64,000 bases of DNA from Chrysopilus asiliformis (Eukaryota > Arthropoda > Insecta > Diptera > Rhagionidae). Of this stretch, positions 1 to 16,570 are shown piece by piece. Numbering within the stretch: the first letter of the stretch is position 1; each line of letters begins with the position of its first letter. Both the position numbers and the translations under genes were made by a program. The notes below the pieces were generated by a model that was given only the letters and a program-made list of their open reading frames with translations, made no database searches and had not been told where the DNA came from. The stretch spans positions 69,460,994 to 69,524,993 of the forward strand of contig OZ035960.1 of the NCBI GenBank assembly GCA_964034945.1, read 5' to 3'.

Positions 1-180
1 TGATTATAATATTGATACAGTGATTATAATATTGATATAGTGATATTAATATTGATATAGTGATTATAATATTGATATAGTGATTATAATATCGATATAG
101 TAATTATAATATAGATATAGTGATTATAATATTGATATAGTGCTATTAATATTGATATAATGATTATAATATTGATATAG

Positions 181-818
181 TGATTATAATACTGATATAG
201 TGCTATTAATATTGATATAATGAATATAATATTGATATAGTGATTATAATAGTGATATAGTGATTATAATATTGAAATTTGATTATAATATTGATATAGT
301 GATTATAATATCGATATAGTGATTATCGTATTAATATAGTGATTATAATATTGCTATAGTGATTATAATATTGAAATATTAATTATAATATTGATATAGT
401 GATTATAATATTGATATAGTGATTATAGTATCGATATAGTGATTATAGTATTAATATAGTGATTATAATATTGAAATAGTGATTATAATATAGATATAGT
501 GATTATAATACTGATATAGTGCTATTAATATTGATATAATGAATATAATATTGATATAGTGATTATAATAGTGATATAGTGATTATAATATTGAAATTTG
601 ATTATAATATTGATATAGTGATTATAATATCGATATAGTGATTATCGTATTAATATAGTTATTATAATATTGCTATAGTGATTATAATATTGAAATATTA
701 ATTATAATATTGATATAGTGATTATAATATTGATATAGTGATTATAGTATCGATATAGTGATTATAGTATTAATATAGTGATTATAATATTGAAATAGTG
801 ATTATAATATAGATATAG
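181..818 (+). repeat. Higher-order repeat, 319 bp x 2 in tandem
   Basis: The run starting TGATTATAATACTGATATAG at 181 recurs at 500 with the same order of variant monomers, including GTGCTATTAAT, ATGAATATAAT, ATAGTGATATAG and the short TTGAAATTTG unit, giving a spacing of 319 bp. The short unit explains why the period is one base less than 16 monomers. A similar single block lies near 3721, at an offset of 3540 from 181, so this stretch was also copied at longer range. Confidence 0.85.
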
Positions 819-1100
819 TGATTATAATATTGATATAGTGCTATTAATATTGATATAATGATTTTAATATTGATATAGTGATTATAATATTGATATAGTG
901 CTATTAATATTGATATAATTAATATAATATTTATATAGTGATTATAATAGTGATATAGTGATTATAATATTGATATAGTGATTATAATATCGATATAGTG
1001 ATTATCGTATTAATATAGTGATTATAATATTGCTATAGTGATTATAATATTGCTATAGTGATTATAATATTGAAATATTAATTATAATATTGATATAGTG

Positions 1101-2351
1101 ATTATGATATTGATATAGTGATTATAGTATCGGTATAGTGATTATAGTATTAATATATTGATTATAATATTGATATAGTGATATTAATATTCATATAGTG
1201 ATATTAATATTGATATAGTGATTATAATATTGATATAGTGATTATAATATATTAATATAGTGATTATAATATTGATATATTGATTATAATATTGATGTAA
1301 TGATTATAATATTGATATAATGAGATTAATTTTGATATAGTGATTATAATATTCATATAGTGATTATAATATTGATACAGTGATTATAATATTGATATAG
1401 TGATTATAATATTGATATAGTGATTATAATAATGATATAGTGATTATAATATCGATATAGTAATTATAATATAGATATAGTGATTATAATATTGATATAG
1501 TGCTATTAATATTGATATAATGATTATAATATTGATATAGTGATTATAATATTGATATAGTGCTATTAATATTGATATAATGAATATAATATTGATATAG
1601 TGATTATAATAGTGATAGAGTGATTATAATATAGATTAGTAATTATAATATTGATATAGTGATTATAATATCGATATAGTGATTATCGTATTAATATAGT
1701 GATTATAATATTGCTATAGTGATTATAATATTGAAATATTAATTATAATATTGATATAGTGATTATAATATTGATATAGTGATTATAGTATCGATATAGT
1801 GATTATAGTATTAATATAGTGATTATAATATTGAAATAGTGATTATGATACTGATATAGTGATTATAATATTGAAATAGTGATTATAATATTGATATAGT
1901 GATTATAATATCGATAATAATATAGATATAGTGATTATAATATTAATATATTGATTCTAATATTGATATAGTGATTATAATATCGATATAGTGATTATAA
2001 TATTGCTATAGTGATATTAATATTGATATAGTGATTATGATATTGATGTAATGATTAAAATATTGATATAGTGATTATAATATTGATGTAATGATTATAA
2101 TATTGATACAGTGATATTAATATTGATATAGTGATTATAATATTGATATAGTGATATTAATATTGAAGTAATGATATAATATTGATATAGTGATATTAAT
2201 ATTGAAGTAACGATATAATATTGATATAGTGATTATAATATTGATATAGTGATTATAATATCGATATAGTGATTATAATATAGATATAGTGTTTATAATA
2301 TTAATATAGTGGTTATAATATTGATATAGTGATTATAATATTGATATAGTG
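1101..2351 (+). repeat. Higher-order repeat, 1251 bp, copy 1
   Basis: This block of about 63 variant monomers is followed immediately by a second copy. It starts at ATTATGATATTGATATAG, continues through ATCGGTATAG, TTCATATAG, a 22-bp ATATTAATATAG unit and GAGATTAATTTTG, and ends with GTTTATAAT and GGTTATAAT units. Every landmark I checked (at about 1101, 1621 and 2161) recurs exactly 1251 bp further on. The period is not a multiple of 20 because several units carry small indels, which makes the match diagnostic of block duplication rather than chance register. Confidence 0.9.
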
Positions 2352-3602
2352 ATTATGATATTGATATAGTGATTATAGTATCGGTATAGTGATTATAGTA
2401 TTAATATATTGATTATAATATTGATATAGTGATATTAATATTCATATAGTGATATTAATATTGATATAGTGATTATAATATTGATATAGTGATTATAATA
2501 TATTAATATAGTGATTATAATATTGATATATTGATTATAATATTGATGTAATGATTATAATATTGATATAATGAGATTAATTTTGATATAGTGATTATAA
2601 TATTCATATAGTGATTATAATATTGATACAGTGATTATAATATTGATATAGTGATTATAATATTGATATAGTGATTATAATAATGATATAGTGATTATAA
2701 TATCGATATAGTAATTATAATATAGATATAGTGATTATAATATTGATATAGTGCTATTAATATTGATATAATGATTATAATATTGATATAGTGATTATAA
2801 TATTGATATAGTGCTATTAATATTGATATAATGAATATAATATTGATATAGTGATTATAATAGTGATAGAGTGATTATAATATAGATTAGTAATTATAAT
2901 ATTGATATAGTGATTATAATATCGATATAGTGATTATCGTATTAATATAGTGATTATAATATTGCTATAGTGATTATAATATTGAAATATTAATTATAAT
3001 ATTGATATAGTGATTATAATATTGATATAGTGATTATAGTATCGATATAGTGATTATAGTATTAATATAGTGATTATAATATTGAAATAGTGATTATGAT
3101 ACTGATATAGTGATTATAATATTGAAATAGTGATTATAATATTGATATAGTGATTATAATATCGATAATAATATAGATATAGTGATTATAATATTAATAT
3201 ATTGATTCTAATATTGATATAGTGATTATAATATCGATATAGTGATTATAATATTGCTATAGTGATATTAATATTGATATAGTGATTATGATATTGATGT
3301 AATGATTAAAATATTGATATAGTGATTATAATATTGATGTAATGATTATAATATTGATACAGTGATATTAATATTGATATAGTGATTATAATATTGATAT
3401 AGTGATATTAATATTGAAGTAATGATATAATATTGATATAGTGATATTAATATTGAAGTAACGATATAATATTGATATAGTGATTATAATATTGATATAG
3501 TGATTATAATATCGATATAGTGATTATAATATAGATATAGTGTTTATAATATTAATATAGTGGTTATAATATTGATATAGTGATTATAATATTGATATAG
3601 TG
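2352..3602 (+). repeat. Higher-order repeat, 1251 bp, copy 2
   Basis: Second tandem copy of the preceding 1251-bp unit; I saw no difference at the landmarks compared. Identity breaks at about 3603, where the array resumes a pattern that matches the window from base 61 (offset 3540). The tandem duplication thus sits inside a longer-range duplicated context. Such close identity between adjacent long units suggests a recent duplication, or an assembly duplication. Confidence 0.9.
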
Positions 3603-4182
3603 ATTATAATATTGATATAGTGATTATAATATCGATATAGTAATTATAATATAGATATAGTGATTATAATATTGATATAGTGCTATTAATATTGATATAA
3701 TGATTATAAAATTGATATAGTGATTATAATACTGATATAGTGCTATTAATATTGATATAATGAATATAATATTGATATAGTGATTATAATAGTGATATAG
3801 TGATTATAATATTGAAATTTGATTATAATATTGATATAGTGATTATAATATCGATATAGTGATTATCGTATTAATATAGTGATTATAATATTGCTATAGT
3901 GATTATAATATTGAAATATTAATTATAATATTGATATAGTGATTATAATATTGATATAGTGATTATAGTATCGATATAGTGATTATAGTATTAATATAGT
4001 GATTATAATATTGAAATAGTGATTATAATATAGATATAGTGATTATAATATTGATATAGTGCTATTAATATTGATATAATGATTTTAATATTGATATAGT
4101 GATTATAATATTGATATAGTGCTATTAATATTGATATAATGAATATAATATTTATATAGTGATTATAATAGTGATATAGTGA

Positions 4183-7100
4183 TTATAATATTGATATAGT
4201 GATTATAATATCGATATAGTGATTATCGTAGTAATATAGTGATTATAATATTGCTATAGTGATTATAATATTGATATAGTGATATTAATATTCATATAGT
4301 GATATTAATATTGATATAGTGATTATAATATTGATATAGTGATTATAATATATTAATATAGTGATTATAATATTGATATATTGATTATAATATTGATGTA
4401 ATGATTATAATATTGATATAGTGAGATTAATTTTGATATAGTGATTATAATATTCATATAGTGATTATAATATTGATACAGTGATTATAATATTGATATA
4501 GTGATTATAATATTGATATAGTGATTATAATAATGATATAGTGATTATAATATCGATATAGTAATTATAATATAGATATAGTGATTATAATATTGATATA
4601 GTGCTATTAATATTGATATAATGATTATAATATTGATATAGTGATTATAATATTGATATAGTGCTATTAATATTGATATAATGAATATAATATTGATATA
4701 GTGATTATAATAGTGATATAGTGATTATAATATAGATTAGTAATTATAATATTGATATAGTGATTATAATATAAATATAGTGATTATAATATTGATATAG
4801 TGATATTAATATTGATATATTGATATAGTGATTATAATATCGATATAGTGATTATCGTATTAATATAGTGATTATAATATTGCTATAGTGATTATAATAT
4901 TGAAATATTAATTATAATATTGATATAGTGATTATAATATCGATAGAGTGATAATAATATAGATATAGTGATTATAATATTAATATATTGATTCTAATAT
5001 TGATATAGTGATTATAATATCAATATAGTGATTATAATATTGATATATTGATATTAATATCGATATAGTGATTATCGTATTAATATAGGGATTATAATAT
5101 TGATATAGTGATTATAATATCGATATAGTGATTATCGTATTAATGTAGTGATTATAATATTGCTATAGTGATATTAATATTGATATAGTGATTATGATAT
5201 TGATGTAATGATTAAAATATTGTTATAGTGATTATAATATTGATGTAATGATTATAATATTGATACAGTGATATTAATATTGATATAGTGATTATAATAT
5301 TGATATAGTGATATTAATATTGAAGTAATGATATACTATTGATATAGTGATTATAATATTGATATAGTGATTATAATATAGATTAGTAATTATAATATTG
5401 ATATAGTGATTATAATATAAATATAGTGATTATAATATTGATATAGTGATATTAATATTGATATATTGATATAGTTATTATAATATTGATATAGTGATTA
5501 TAATATCGATATAGTGATTATCGTATTAATATAGTGATTATAATATTGCTATAGTGTATAATATTGAAATATTAATTATAATATTGATATAGTGATTATA
5601 ATATTGATATAGTGATTATAGTATCGATATAGTGATTATAGTATTAATATAGTGATTATAATATTGAAATAGTGATTATGATACTGATATAGTGATTATA
5701 ATATTGAAATAGTGATTATAATATTGATATAGTGATTATAATATCGATAGAGTGATAATAATATAGATATAGTGATTATAATATATTGATTCTAATATTG
5801 ATATAGTGATTATAATATCGATATAGTGATTATAATATTGATATATTGATATTAATATCGATATAGTGATTATCGTATTAATATAGGGATTATAATATTG
5901 ATATAGTGATTATAATATCGATATAGTGATTATCGTATTAATGTAGTGATTATAATATTGCTATAGTGATTATAATATTGAAATATTAATTATAATATTG
6001 ATATAGTGATTATAGTATCGATATAGTGATTATAGTTTTAATATAGTGATTATAATATTGAAATAGTGATTGTAATATTTTTTAGTGATTATAATATCGA
6101 TATAGTGATTATGATATTGATATAGTGATTATAATATTGCTATAGTGATATTAATATTGATATAGTAATTGTGATATTGATATAGTGATTATAATATTAA
6201 TATAGTGATTATAATATTGAAATAGTGATTATAATATTGATATAGTGATTATAATATCGATAGAGTGATTATAATATAGATATAGTGATTATAATATTAA
6301 TATATTGATTCTAATATTGATATAGTGATTATAATATCGATATAGTGATTATAATATTGATATAGTGATTATAATATTGATGTAATGATTATAATATAGA
6401 TATAGTGATTATAATATTAATATATTGATTCTAATATTGATATAGTGATATTAATATTGATATAGTGATTATAATATTGATATATTGATATTAATATTGA
6501 TATAGTGATTATAATATTGATATAGTGATATTAATATTGATATAGTGATTATAATATCGATATAGTGATTATAATATTGATATAGTTTTTATAATATTGA
6601 TATAGTGATTATGATATTGATATAGTGATTATAATATTGCTATAGTGATATTAATATTGATATAGTGATTGTGATATTGATATAGTGATTATAATATTAA
6701 TATAGTGATTATAATATTGATATAGTGATTATAATATTGATGTAATGATTATAATATTGATATAGTGATATTAATATTGATATAGTGATTATAATATTGA
6801 TATATTGATATTAATATTGATATAGTGATTATAATATTGATATAGTGATATTAATATTGATATAGTGATTATAATATTGATGTAATGATTAAAATATTGA
6901 TATAGTGATTATAATATTGATGTAATGATTATAATATTGATATAGTGATTATAATATTGATATTGTGATTATAATATTGATATAGTGATATTAATATTGA
7001 AGTAATGATATAATATTGATATAGTGATTATAATATTGATATAGTGATTATACTATTGATATAGTGATTATACTTTTGATATAGTGATTATAATATTGAT

Positions 7101-7581
7101 ATTGTGATTATACTATTGATATAGTAATTATAATATTGATATAGTAATTATAATATTGATATAGTGATATTAATATTGATATAGTGATTATAATATTGAT
7201 ATATTGATATTAATATTGATATAGTGATTATAATATTGATACAGTGATATTAATATTGATATAGTGATTATAATATTGATATAGTGATTAAAATATTGAT
7301 ATAGTGATTACAATATTGATGTAATGATTATAATATTGATATAGTGATTATAATATTGATACCGTGATATTAATATTGATATAGTGATTATAATATTGAT
7401 ATAGTGATATTAATATTGATATAGTGATTATAATATTGATATAGTGATATTAATATTGAAGTAATGATTATAATATTGATATAGTGATTATAATATTGAT
7501 ATAGTGATTAAAATATTGATATAGTGATTATAATATTGATATAGTGATTATACTTTTGATATAGTGATTATAATATTGATA
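4183..7581 (+). repeat. Long higher-order repeat (~3.4 kb), left copy
   Basis: This segment recurs at about 12485-16050. Landmarks are a rare GATTATCGTAGTAATATAG unit (near 4221 and 12524), a GTAATATTTTTTAG unit (6072 and 14541), an ATTGTGATTATACTATTG unit (7101 and 15570) and a TTGAAGTAATGATTAT unit (7458 and 15927). The offset is 8303 bp at the left and 8469 bp from about 6070 onward, so the right copy has gained a net ~166 bp. Identity fails near 7581/16050. Confidence 0.75.
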
Positions 7582-8299
7582 TAATGATTAAAATATTGAT
7601 ATAGTGATTATAATATTGACTTAATGATTATAATATTGATATAGTGATTATAATATTGATATAGTGATTAAAATATTGATATAGTTTTTATAATATTGAT
7701 ATAGTGATTATGATATTGATATAGTGATTATAATATTGCTATAGTGATATTAATATTGATATAGTGATTGTGATATTGATATAGTGATTATAATATTAAT
7801 ATAGTGATTATAATATTGATATAGTGATTATAATATTGATGTAATGATTATAATATTGATATAGTGATATTAATATTGATATAGTGATTATAATATTGAT
7901 ATATTGATATTAATATTGATATAGTGATTATAATATTGATATAGTGATATTAATATTGATATAGTGATTATAATATTGATGTAATGATTAAAATATTGAT
8001 ATAGTGATTATAATATTGATGTAATGATTATAATATTGATATAGTGATTATAATATTGATATTGTGATTATAATATTGATATAGTGATATTAATATTGAA
8101 GTAATGATATAATATTGATATAGTGATTATAATATTGATATAGTGATTATACTATTGATATAGTGATTATACTTTTGATATAGTGATTATAATATTGATA
8201 TTGTGATTATACTATTGATATAGTAATTATAATATTGATATAGTAATTATAATATTGATATAGTGATATTAATATTGATATAGTGATTATAATATTGAT
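6585..8299 (+). repeat. Higher-order repeat, 1099-bp period
   Basis: The run beginning at the GTTTTTATAATATTG unit (6585) recurs at 7684. The match continues through the GAAGTAATGATATAATATT landmark (6999 and 8098) and the ATTGTGATTATACTATTG unit to about 7200/8299, a constant spacing of 1099 bp. The copies are separated by about 480 bp of unrelated variant order, so this is a spaced duplication or a tandem duplication with later divergence. Confidence 0.8.
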
Positions 8300-10539
8300 A
8301 TAGTGATATTAATATTCATATAGTGATTATAATATTGATACAGTGATTATAATCTTGATATAGTGATATTAATATCATATAGTGATATTAATATGCATAT
8401 AGTGATATTAATATTGATATAGTGATATTAATATTTATATAGTGATTATAATATTGATATTGTGATTATACTATTGATATAGTAATTATAATATTGATAT
8501 AGTGATTATCGTATTAATATAGGGATTATAATATTGATATAGTGATTATAATATCGATATAGTGATTATCGTATTAATGTAGTGATTATAATATTGCTAT
8601 AGTGATATTAATATTGATATAGTGATTATGATATTGATGTAATGATTAAAATATTGATATAGTGATTATAATATTGATGTAATGATTATAATATTGATAC
8701 AGTGATATTAATATTGATATAGTGATTATAATATTGATATAGTGATATTAATATTGAAGTAATGATATAATATTGATATAGTGATTATAATATTGATATA
8801 GTGCTATTAATATTGATATAACGAATATAAAATTGATATAGTGATTATAATAGTGATAGAGTGATTATAATATAGATTAGTAATTATAATATTGATATAG
8901 TGATTATAATATAAATATAGTGATTATAATATTGATATAGTGATATTAATATTGATATATTGATATAGTTATTATAATATTGATATAGTGATTATAATAT
9001 CGATATAGTGATTATCGTATTAATATAGTGATTATAATATTGCTATAGTGATTATAATATTGAAATATTAATTATAATATTGATATAGTGATTATAATAT
9101 TGATATAGTGATTATAGTATCGATATAGTGATTATAGTATTAATATAGTGATTATAATATTGAAATAGTGATTATGATACTGATATAGTGATTATAATAT
9201 TGAAATAGTGATTATAATATTGATATAGTGATTATAATATCGATAATAATATAGATATAGTGATTATAATATTAATATATTGATTCTAATATTGATATAG
9301 TGATTATAATATCGATATAGTGATTATAATATTGCTATAGTGATATTAATATTGATATAGTGATTATGATATTGATGTAATGATTAAAATATTGATATAG
9401 TGATTATAATATTGATGTAATGATTATAATATTGATACAGTGATATTAATATTGATATAGTGATTATAATATTGATATAGTGATATTAATATTGAAGTAA
9501 TGATATAATATTGATATAGTGATATTAATATTGAAGTAACGATATAATATTGATATAGTGATTATAATATTGATATAGTGATTATAATATTGCTATAGTG
9601 ATTATAATATTGAAATATTAATTATAATATTGATATAGTGATTATAATATTGATATAGTGATTATAATATTGATATAGTGATTATAATATCGATATAGTA
9701 ATTATAATATAGATATAGTGATTATAATATTGATATAGTGCTATTAATATTGATATAATGATTATAAAATTGATATAGTGATTATAATACTGATATAGTG
9801 CTATTAATATTGATATAATGAATATAATATTGATATAGTGATTATAATAGTGATATAGTGATTATAATATTGAAATTTGATTATAATATCGATATAGTGA
9901 TTATCGTATTAATATAGTGATTATAATATTGCTATAGTGATTATAATATTGAAATATTAATTATAATATTGATATAGTGATTATAATATTGATATAGTGA
10001 TTATAGTATCGATATAGTGATTATAGTATTAATATAGTGATTATAATATTGAAATAGTGATTATAATATAGATATAGTGATTATAATATTGATATAGTGC
10101 TATTAATATTGATATAATGATTTTAATATTGATATAGTGATTATAATATTGATATAGTGCTATTAATATTGATATAATGAATATAATATTTATATAGTGA
10201 TTATAATAGTGATATAGTGATTATAATATTGATATAGTGATTATAATATCGATATAGTGATTATAATATTGCTATAGTGATTATAATATTGATATAGTGA
10301 TATTAATATTCATATAGTGATATTAATATTGATATAGTGATTATAATATTGATATAGTGATTATAATATATTAATATAGTGATTATAATATTGATATATT
10401 GATTATAATATTGATGTAATGATTATAATATTGATATAGTGAGATTAATTTTGATATAGTGATTATAATATTCATATAGTGATTATAATATTGATACAGT
10501 GATTATAATATTGATATAGTGATTATAATATTGATATAG

Positions 10540-13500
10540 TGATTATAATATCGATATAGTGATTATCGTATTAATATAGTGATTATAATATTGCTATAGT
10601 GATTATAATATTGAAATATTAATTATAATATTGATATAGTGATTATAGTATCGTTATAGTGATTATAGTATTAATATAGTGATTATAATATTGAAATAGT
10701 GATTATGATACTGATATAGTGATTATAATATTGAAATAGTGATTATAATATTGATATAGTGATTATAATATCGATAGAGTGATAATAATATAGATATAGT
10801 GATTATAATATTAATATATTGATTCTAATATTGATATAGTGATTATAATATCGATATAGTGATTATAATATTGATATATTGATATTAATATCGATATAGT
10901 GATTATAGTATTAATATAGGGATTATAATATTGATATAGTGATTATAATATCGATATAGTGATTATCGTATTAATGTAGTGATTATAATATTGCTATAGT
11001 GATATTAATATTGATATAGTGATTATGATATTGATGTAATGATTAAAATATTGATATAGTGATTATAATATTGATGTAATGATTACAATATTGATACAGT
11101 GATATTAATATTGATATAGTGATTATAATATTGATATAGTGATATTAATATTGAAGTAATGATATACTATTGATATAGTGATTATAATATTGATATAGTG
11201 ATTATAATATAGATTAGTAATTATAATATTGATATAGTGATTATAATATAAATATAGTGATTATAATATTGATATAGTGATATTAATATTGATATATTGA
11301 TATAGTTATTATAATATTGATATAGTGATTATAATATCGATATAGTGATTATCGTATTAATATAGTGATTATAATATTGCTATAGTGTATAATATTGAAA
11401 TATTAATTATAATATTGATATAGTGATTATAGTATCGATATAGTGATTATAGTATTAATATAGTGATTATAATATTGAAATAGTGATTATGATACTGATA
11501 TAGTGATTATAATATTGAAATAGTGATTATAATATTGATATAGTGATTATAATATCGATAGAGTGATAATAATATAGATATAGTGATTATAATATTAATA
11601 TATTGATCCTAATATTGATATAGTGATTATAATATCGATATAGTGATTATAATATTGATATATTGATATTAATATCGATATAGTGATTATCGTATTAATA
11701 TAGGGATTATAATATTGATATAGTGATTATAATATCGATATAGTGATTATCGTATTAATGTAGTGATTATAATATTGCTATAGTGATTATAATATTGAAA
11801 TATTAATTATAATATTGATATAGTGATTATAGTATCGATATAGTGATTATAGTTTTAATATAGTGATTATAATATTGAAATAGTGATTGTAATATTTTTT
11901 AGTGATTATAATATCGATATAGTGATTATGATATTGATATAGTGATTATAATATTGCTATAGTGATATTAATATTGATATAGTAATTGTGATATTGATAT
12001 AGTGATTATAATATTAATATAGTGATTATAATATTGAAATAGTGATTATAATATTGATATAGTGATTATAATATTAATATATTGATTCTAATATTGATAT
12101 AGTGATTATAATATCGATATAGTGATTATAATATTGATATAGTGATTATAATATTGATGTAATGATTATAATATAGATATAGTGATTATAATATTAATAT
12201 ATTGATTCTAATATTGATATAGTGATATTAATATTGATATAGTGATTATAATATTGATATATTGATATTAATATTGATATAGTGATTATAATATTGATAT
12301 AGTGATATTAATATTGATATAGTGATTATAATATCGATATAGTGATTATAATATTGATATAGTTTTTATAATATTGATATAGTGATTATGATATTGATAT
12401 AGTGATTATAATATTGCTATAGTGATATTAATATTGATATAGTGATTGTGATATTGATATAGTGATTATAATATTAATATAGTGATTATAATATTGATAT
12501 AGTGATTATAATATCGATATAGTGATTATCGTAGTAATATAGTGATTATAATATTGCTATAGTGATTATAATATTGATATAGTGATATTAATATTCATAT
12601 AGTGATATTAATATTGATATAGTGATTATAATATTGATATAGTGATTATAATATATTAATATAGTGATTATAATATTGATATATTGATTATAATATTGAT
12701 GTAATGATTATAATATTGATATAGTGAGATTAATTTTGATATAGTGATTATAATATTCATATAGTGATTATAATATTGATACAGTGATTATAATATTGAT
12801 ATAGTGATTATAATATTGATATAGTGATTATAATAATGATATAGTGATTATAATATCGATATAGTAATTATAATATAGATATAGTGATTATAATATTGAT
12901 ATAGTGCTATTAATATTGATATAATGATTATAATATTGATATAGTGATTATAATATTGATATAGTGCTATTAATATTGATATAATGAATATAATATTGAT
13001 ATAGTGATTATAATAGTGATATAGTGATTATAATATAGATTAGTAATTATAATATTGATATAGTGATTATAATATAAATATAGTGATTATAATATTGATA
13101 TAGTGATATTAATATTGATATATTGATATAGTTATTATAATATTGATATAGTGATTATAATATCGATATAGTGATTATCGTATTAATATAGTGATTATAA
13201 TATTGCTATAGTGATTATAATATTGAAATATTAATTATAATATTGATATAGTGATTATAATATTGATATAGTGATTATAGTATCGTTATAGTGATTATAG
13301 TATTAATATAGTGATTATAATATTGAAATAGTGATTATGATACTGATATAGTGATTATAATATTGAAATAGTGATTATAATATTGATATAGTGATTATAA
13401 TATCGATAGAGTGATAATAATATAGATATAGTGATTATAATATTAATATATTGATTCTAATATTGATATAGTGATTATAATATCGATATAGTGATTATAA

Positions 13501-15170
13501 TATTGATATATTGATATTAATATCGATATAGTGATTATAGTATTAATATAGGGATTATAATATTGATATAGTGATTATAATATCGATATAGTGATTATCG
13601 TATTAATGTAGTGATTATAATATTGCTATAGTGATATTAATATTGATATAGTGATTATGATATTGATGTAATGATTAAAATATTGATATAGTGATTATAA
13701 TATTGATGTAATGATTACAATATTGATACAGTGATATTAATATTGATATAGTGATTATAATATTGATATAGTGATATTAATATTGAAGTAATGATATACT
13801 ATTGATATAGTGATTATAATATTGATATAGTGATTATAATATAGATTAGTAATTATAATATTGATATAGTGATTATAATATAAATATAGTGATTATAATA
13901 TTGATATAGTGATATTAATATTGATATATTGATATAGTTATTATAATATTGATATAGTGATTATAATATCGATATAGTGATTATCGTATTAATATAGTGA
14001 TTATAATATTGCTATAGTGTATAATATTGAAATATTAATTATAATATTGATATAGTGATTATAATATTGATATAGTGATTATAGTATCGATATAGTGATT
14101 ATAGTATTAATATAGTGATTATAATATTGAAATAGTGATTATGATACTGATATAGTGATTATAATATTGAAATAGTGATTATAATATTGATATAGTGATT
14201 ATAATATCGATAGAGTGATAATAATATAGATATAGTGATTATAATATTAATATATTGATTCTAATATTGATATAGTGATTATAATATCGATATAGTGATT
14301 ATAATATTGATATATTGATATTAATATCGATATAGTGATTATCGTATTAATATAGGGATTATAATATTGATATAGTGATTATAATATCGATATAGTGATT
14401 ATCGTATTAATGTAGTGATTATAATATTGCTATAGTGATTATAATATTGAAATATTAATTATAATATTGATATAGTGATTATAGTATCGATATAGTGATT
14501 ATAGTTTTAATATAGTGATTATAATATTGAAATAGTGATTGTAATATTTTTTAGTGATTATAATATCGATATAGTGATTATGATATTGATATAGTGATTA
14601 TAATATTGCTATAGTGATATTAATATTGATATAGTAATTGTGATATTGATATAGTGATTATAATATTAATATAGTGATTATAATATTGAAATAGTGATTA
14701 TAATATTGATATAGTGATTATAATATCGATAGAGTGATTATAATATAGATATAGTGATTATAATATTAATATATTGATTCTAATATTGATATAGTGATTA
14801 TAATATCGATATAGTGATTATAATATTGATATAGTGATTATAATATTGATGTAATGATTATAATATAGATATAGTGATTATAATATTAATATATTGATTC
14901 TAATATTGATATAGTGATATTAATATTGATATAGTGATTATAATATTGATATATTGATATTAATATTGATATAGTGATTATAATATTGATATAGTGATAT
15001 TAATATTGATATAGTGATTATAATATCGATATAGTGATTATAATATTGATATAGTTTTTATAATATTGATATAGTGATTATGATATTGATATAGTGATTA
15101 TAATATTGCTATAGTGATATTAATATTGATATAGTGATTGTGATATTGATATAGTGATTATAATATTAAT
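10540..15170 (+). repeat. Higher-order repeat, ~2.63-2.65 kb period, two copies
   Basis: Landmarks in 10540-12480 recur at about 13170-15170. An ATCGTTATAG unit occurs at 10650 and 13282 (offset 2632), and the GTAATATTTTTTAG unit at 11889 and 14541 (offset 2652). The 20-bp change in offset is one extra monomer in the second copy near 14050. A third relative of the same variant order lies at 4850-6080. This is a nested product of the larger ~8.4-kb duplication in the left half. Confidence 0.75.
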
Positions 15171-16570
15171 ATAGTGATTATAATATTGATATAGTGATTA
15201 TAATATTGATGTAATGATTATAATATTGATATAGTGATATTAATATTGATATAGTGATTATAATGTTGATATATTGATATTAATATTGATATAGTGATTA
15301 TAATATTGATATAGTGATATTAATATTGATATAGTGATTATAATATTGATGTAATGATTAAAATATTGATATAGTGATTATAATATTGATGTAATGATTA
15401 TAATATTGATATAGTGATTATAATATTGATATTGTGATTATAATATTGATATAGTGATATTAATATTGAAGTAATGATATAATATTGATATAGTGATTAT
15501 AATATTGATATTGTGATTATACTATTGATATAGTGATTATACTTTTGATATAGTGATTATAATATTGATATTGTGATTATACTATTGATATAGTAATTAT
15601 AATATTGATATAGTAATTATAATATTGATATAGTGATATTAATATTGATATAGTGATTATAATATTGATATATTGATATTAATATTGATATAGTGATTAT
15701 AATATTGATACAGTGATATTAATATTGATATAGTGATTATAATATTGATATAGTGATTAAAATATTGATATAGTGATTACAATATTGATGTAATGATTAT
15801 AATATTGATATAGTGATTATAATATTGATACCGTGATATTAATATTGATATAGTGATTATAATATTGATATAGTGATATTAATATTGATATAGTGATTAT
15901 AATATTGATATAGTGATATTAATATTGAAGTAATGATTATAATATTGATATAGTGATTATAATATTGATATAGTGATTAAAATATTGATATAGTGATTAT
16001 AATATTGATATAGTGATTATACTTATGATATAGTGATTATAATATTGATATTGTGATTATACTATTGATATAGTAATTATAATATTGATATAGTGATATT
16101 AATATTGATATAGGGATTATAATATTGATATTAATATTGATATAGTGATTATAATATTGATATAGTGATTATAATATTGATACCGTGATATTAATATTGA
16201 TATAGTGATTATAATATTGATATAGTGATTATAATATTGATATAGTGATATTAATATTCATATAGTGATTATAATATTGATACAGTGATTATAATCTTGA
16301 TATAGTGATATTAATATCATATAGTGATATTAATATTCATATAGTGCTATTAATATTGATATAATGATTTTAATATTGATATAGTGATTATAATATTGAT
16401 ATAGTGCTATTAATATTGATATAATGAATATAATATTTATATAGTGATTATAATAGTGATATAGTGATTATAATATTGATATAGTGATTATAATATCGAT
16501 ATAGTGATTATCGTATTAATATAGTGATTATAATATTGCTATAGTGATTATAATATTGAAATATTAATTA

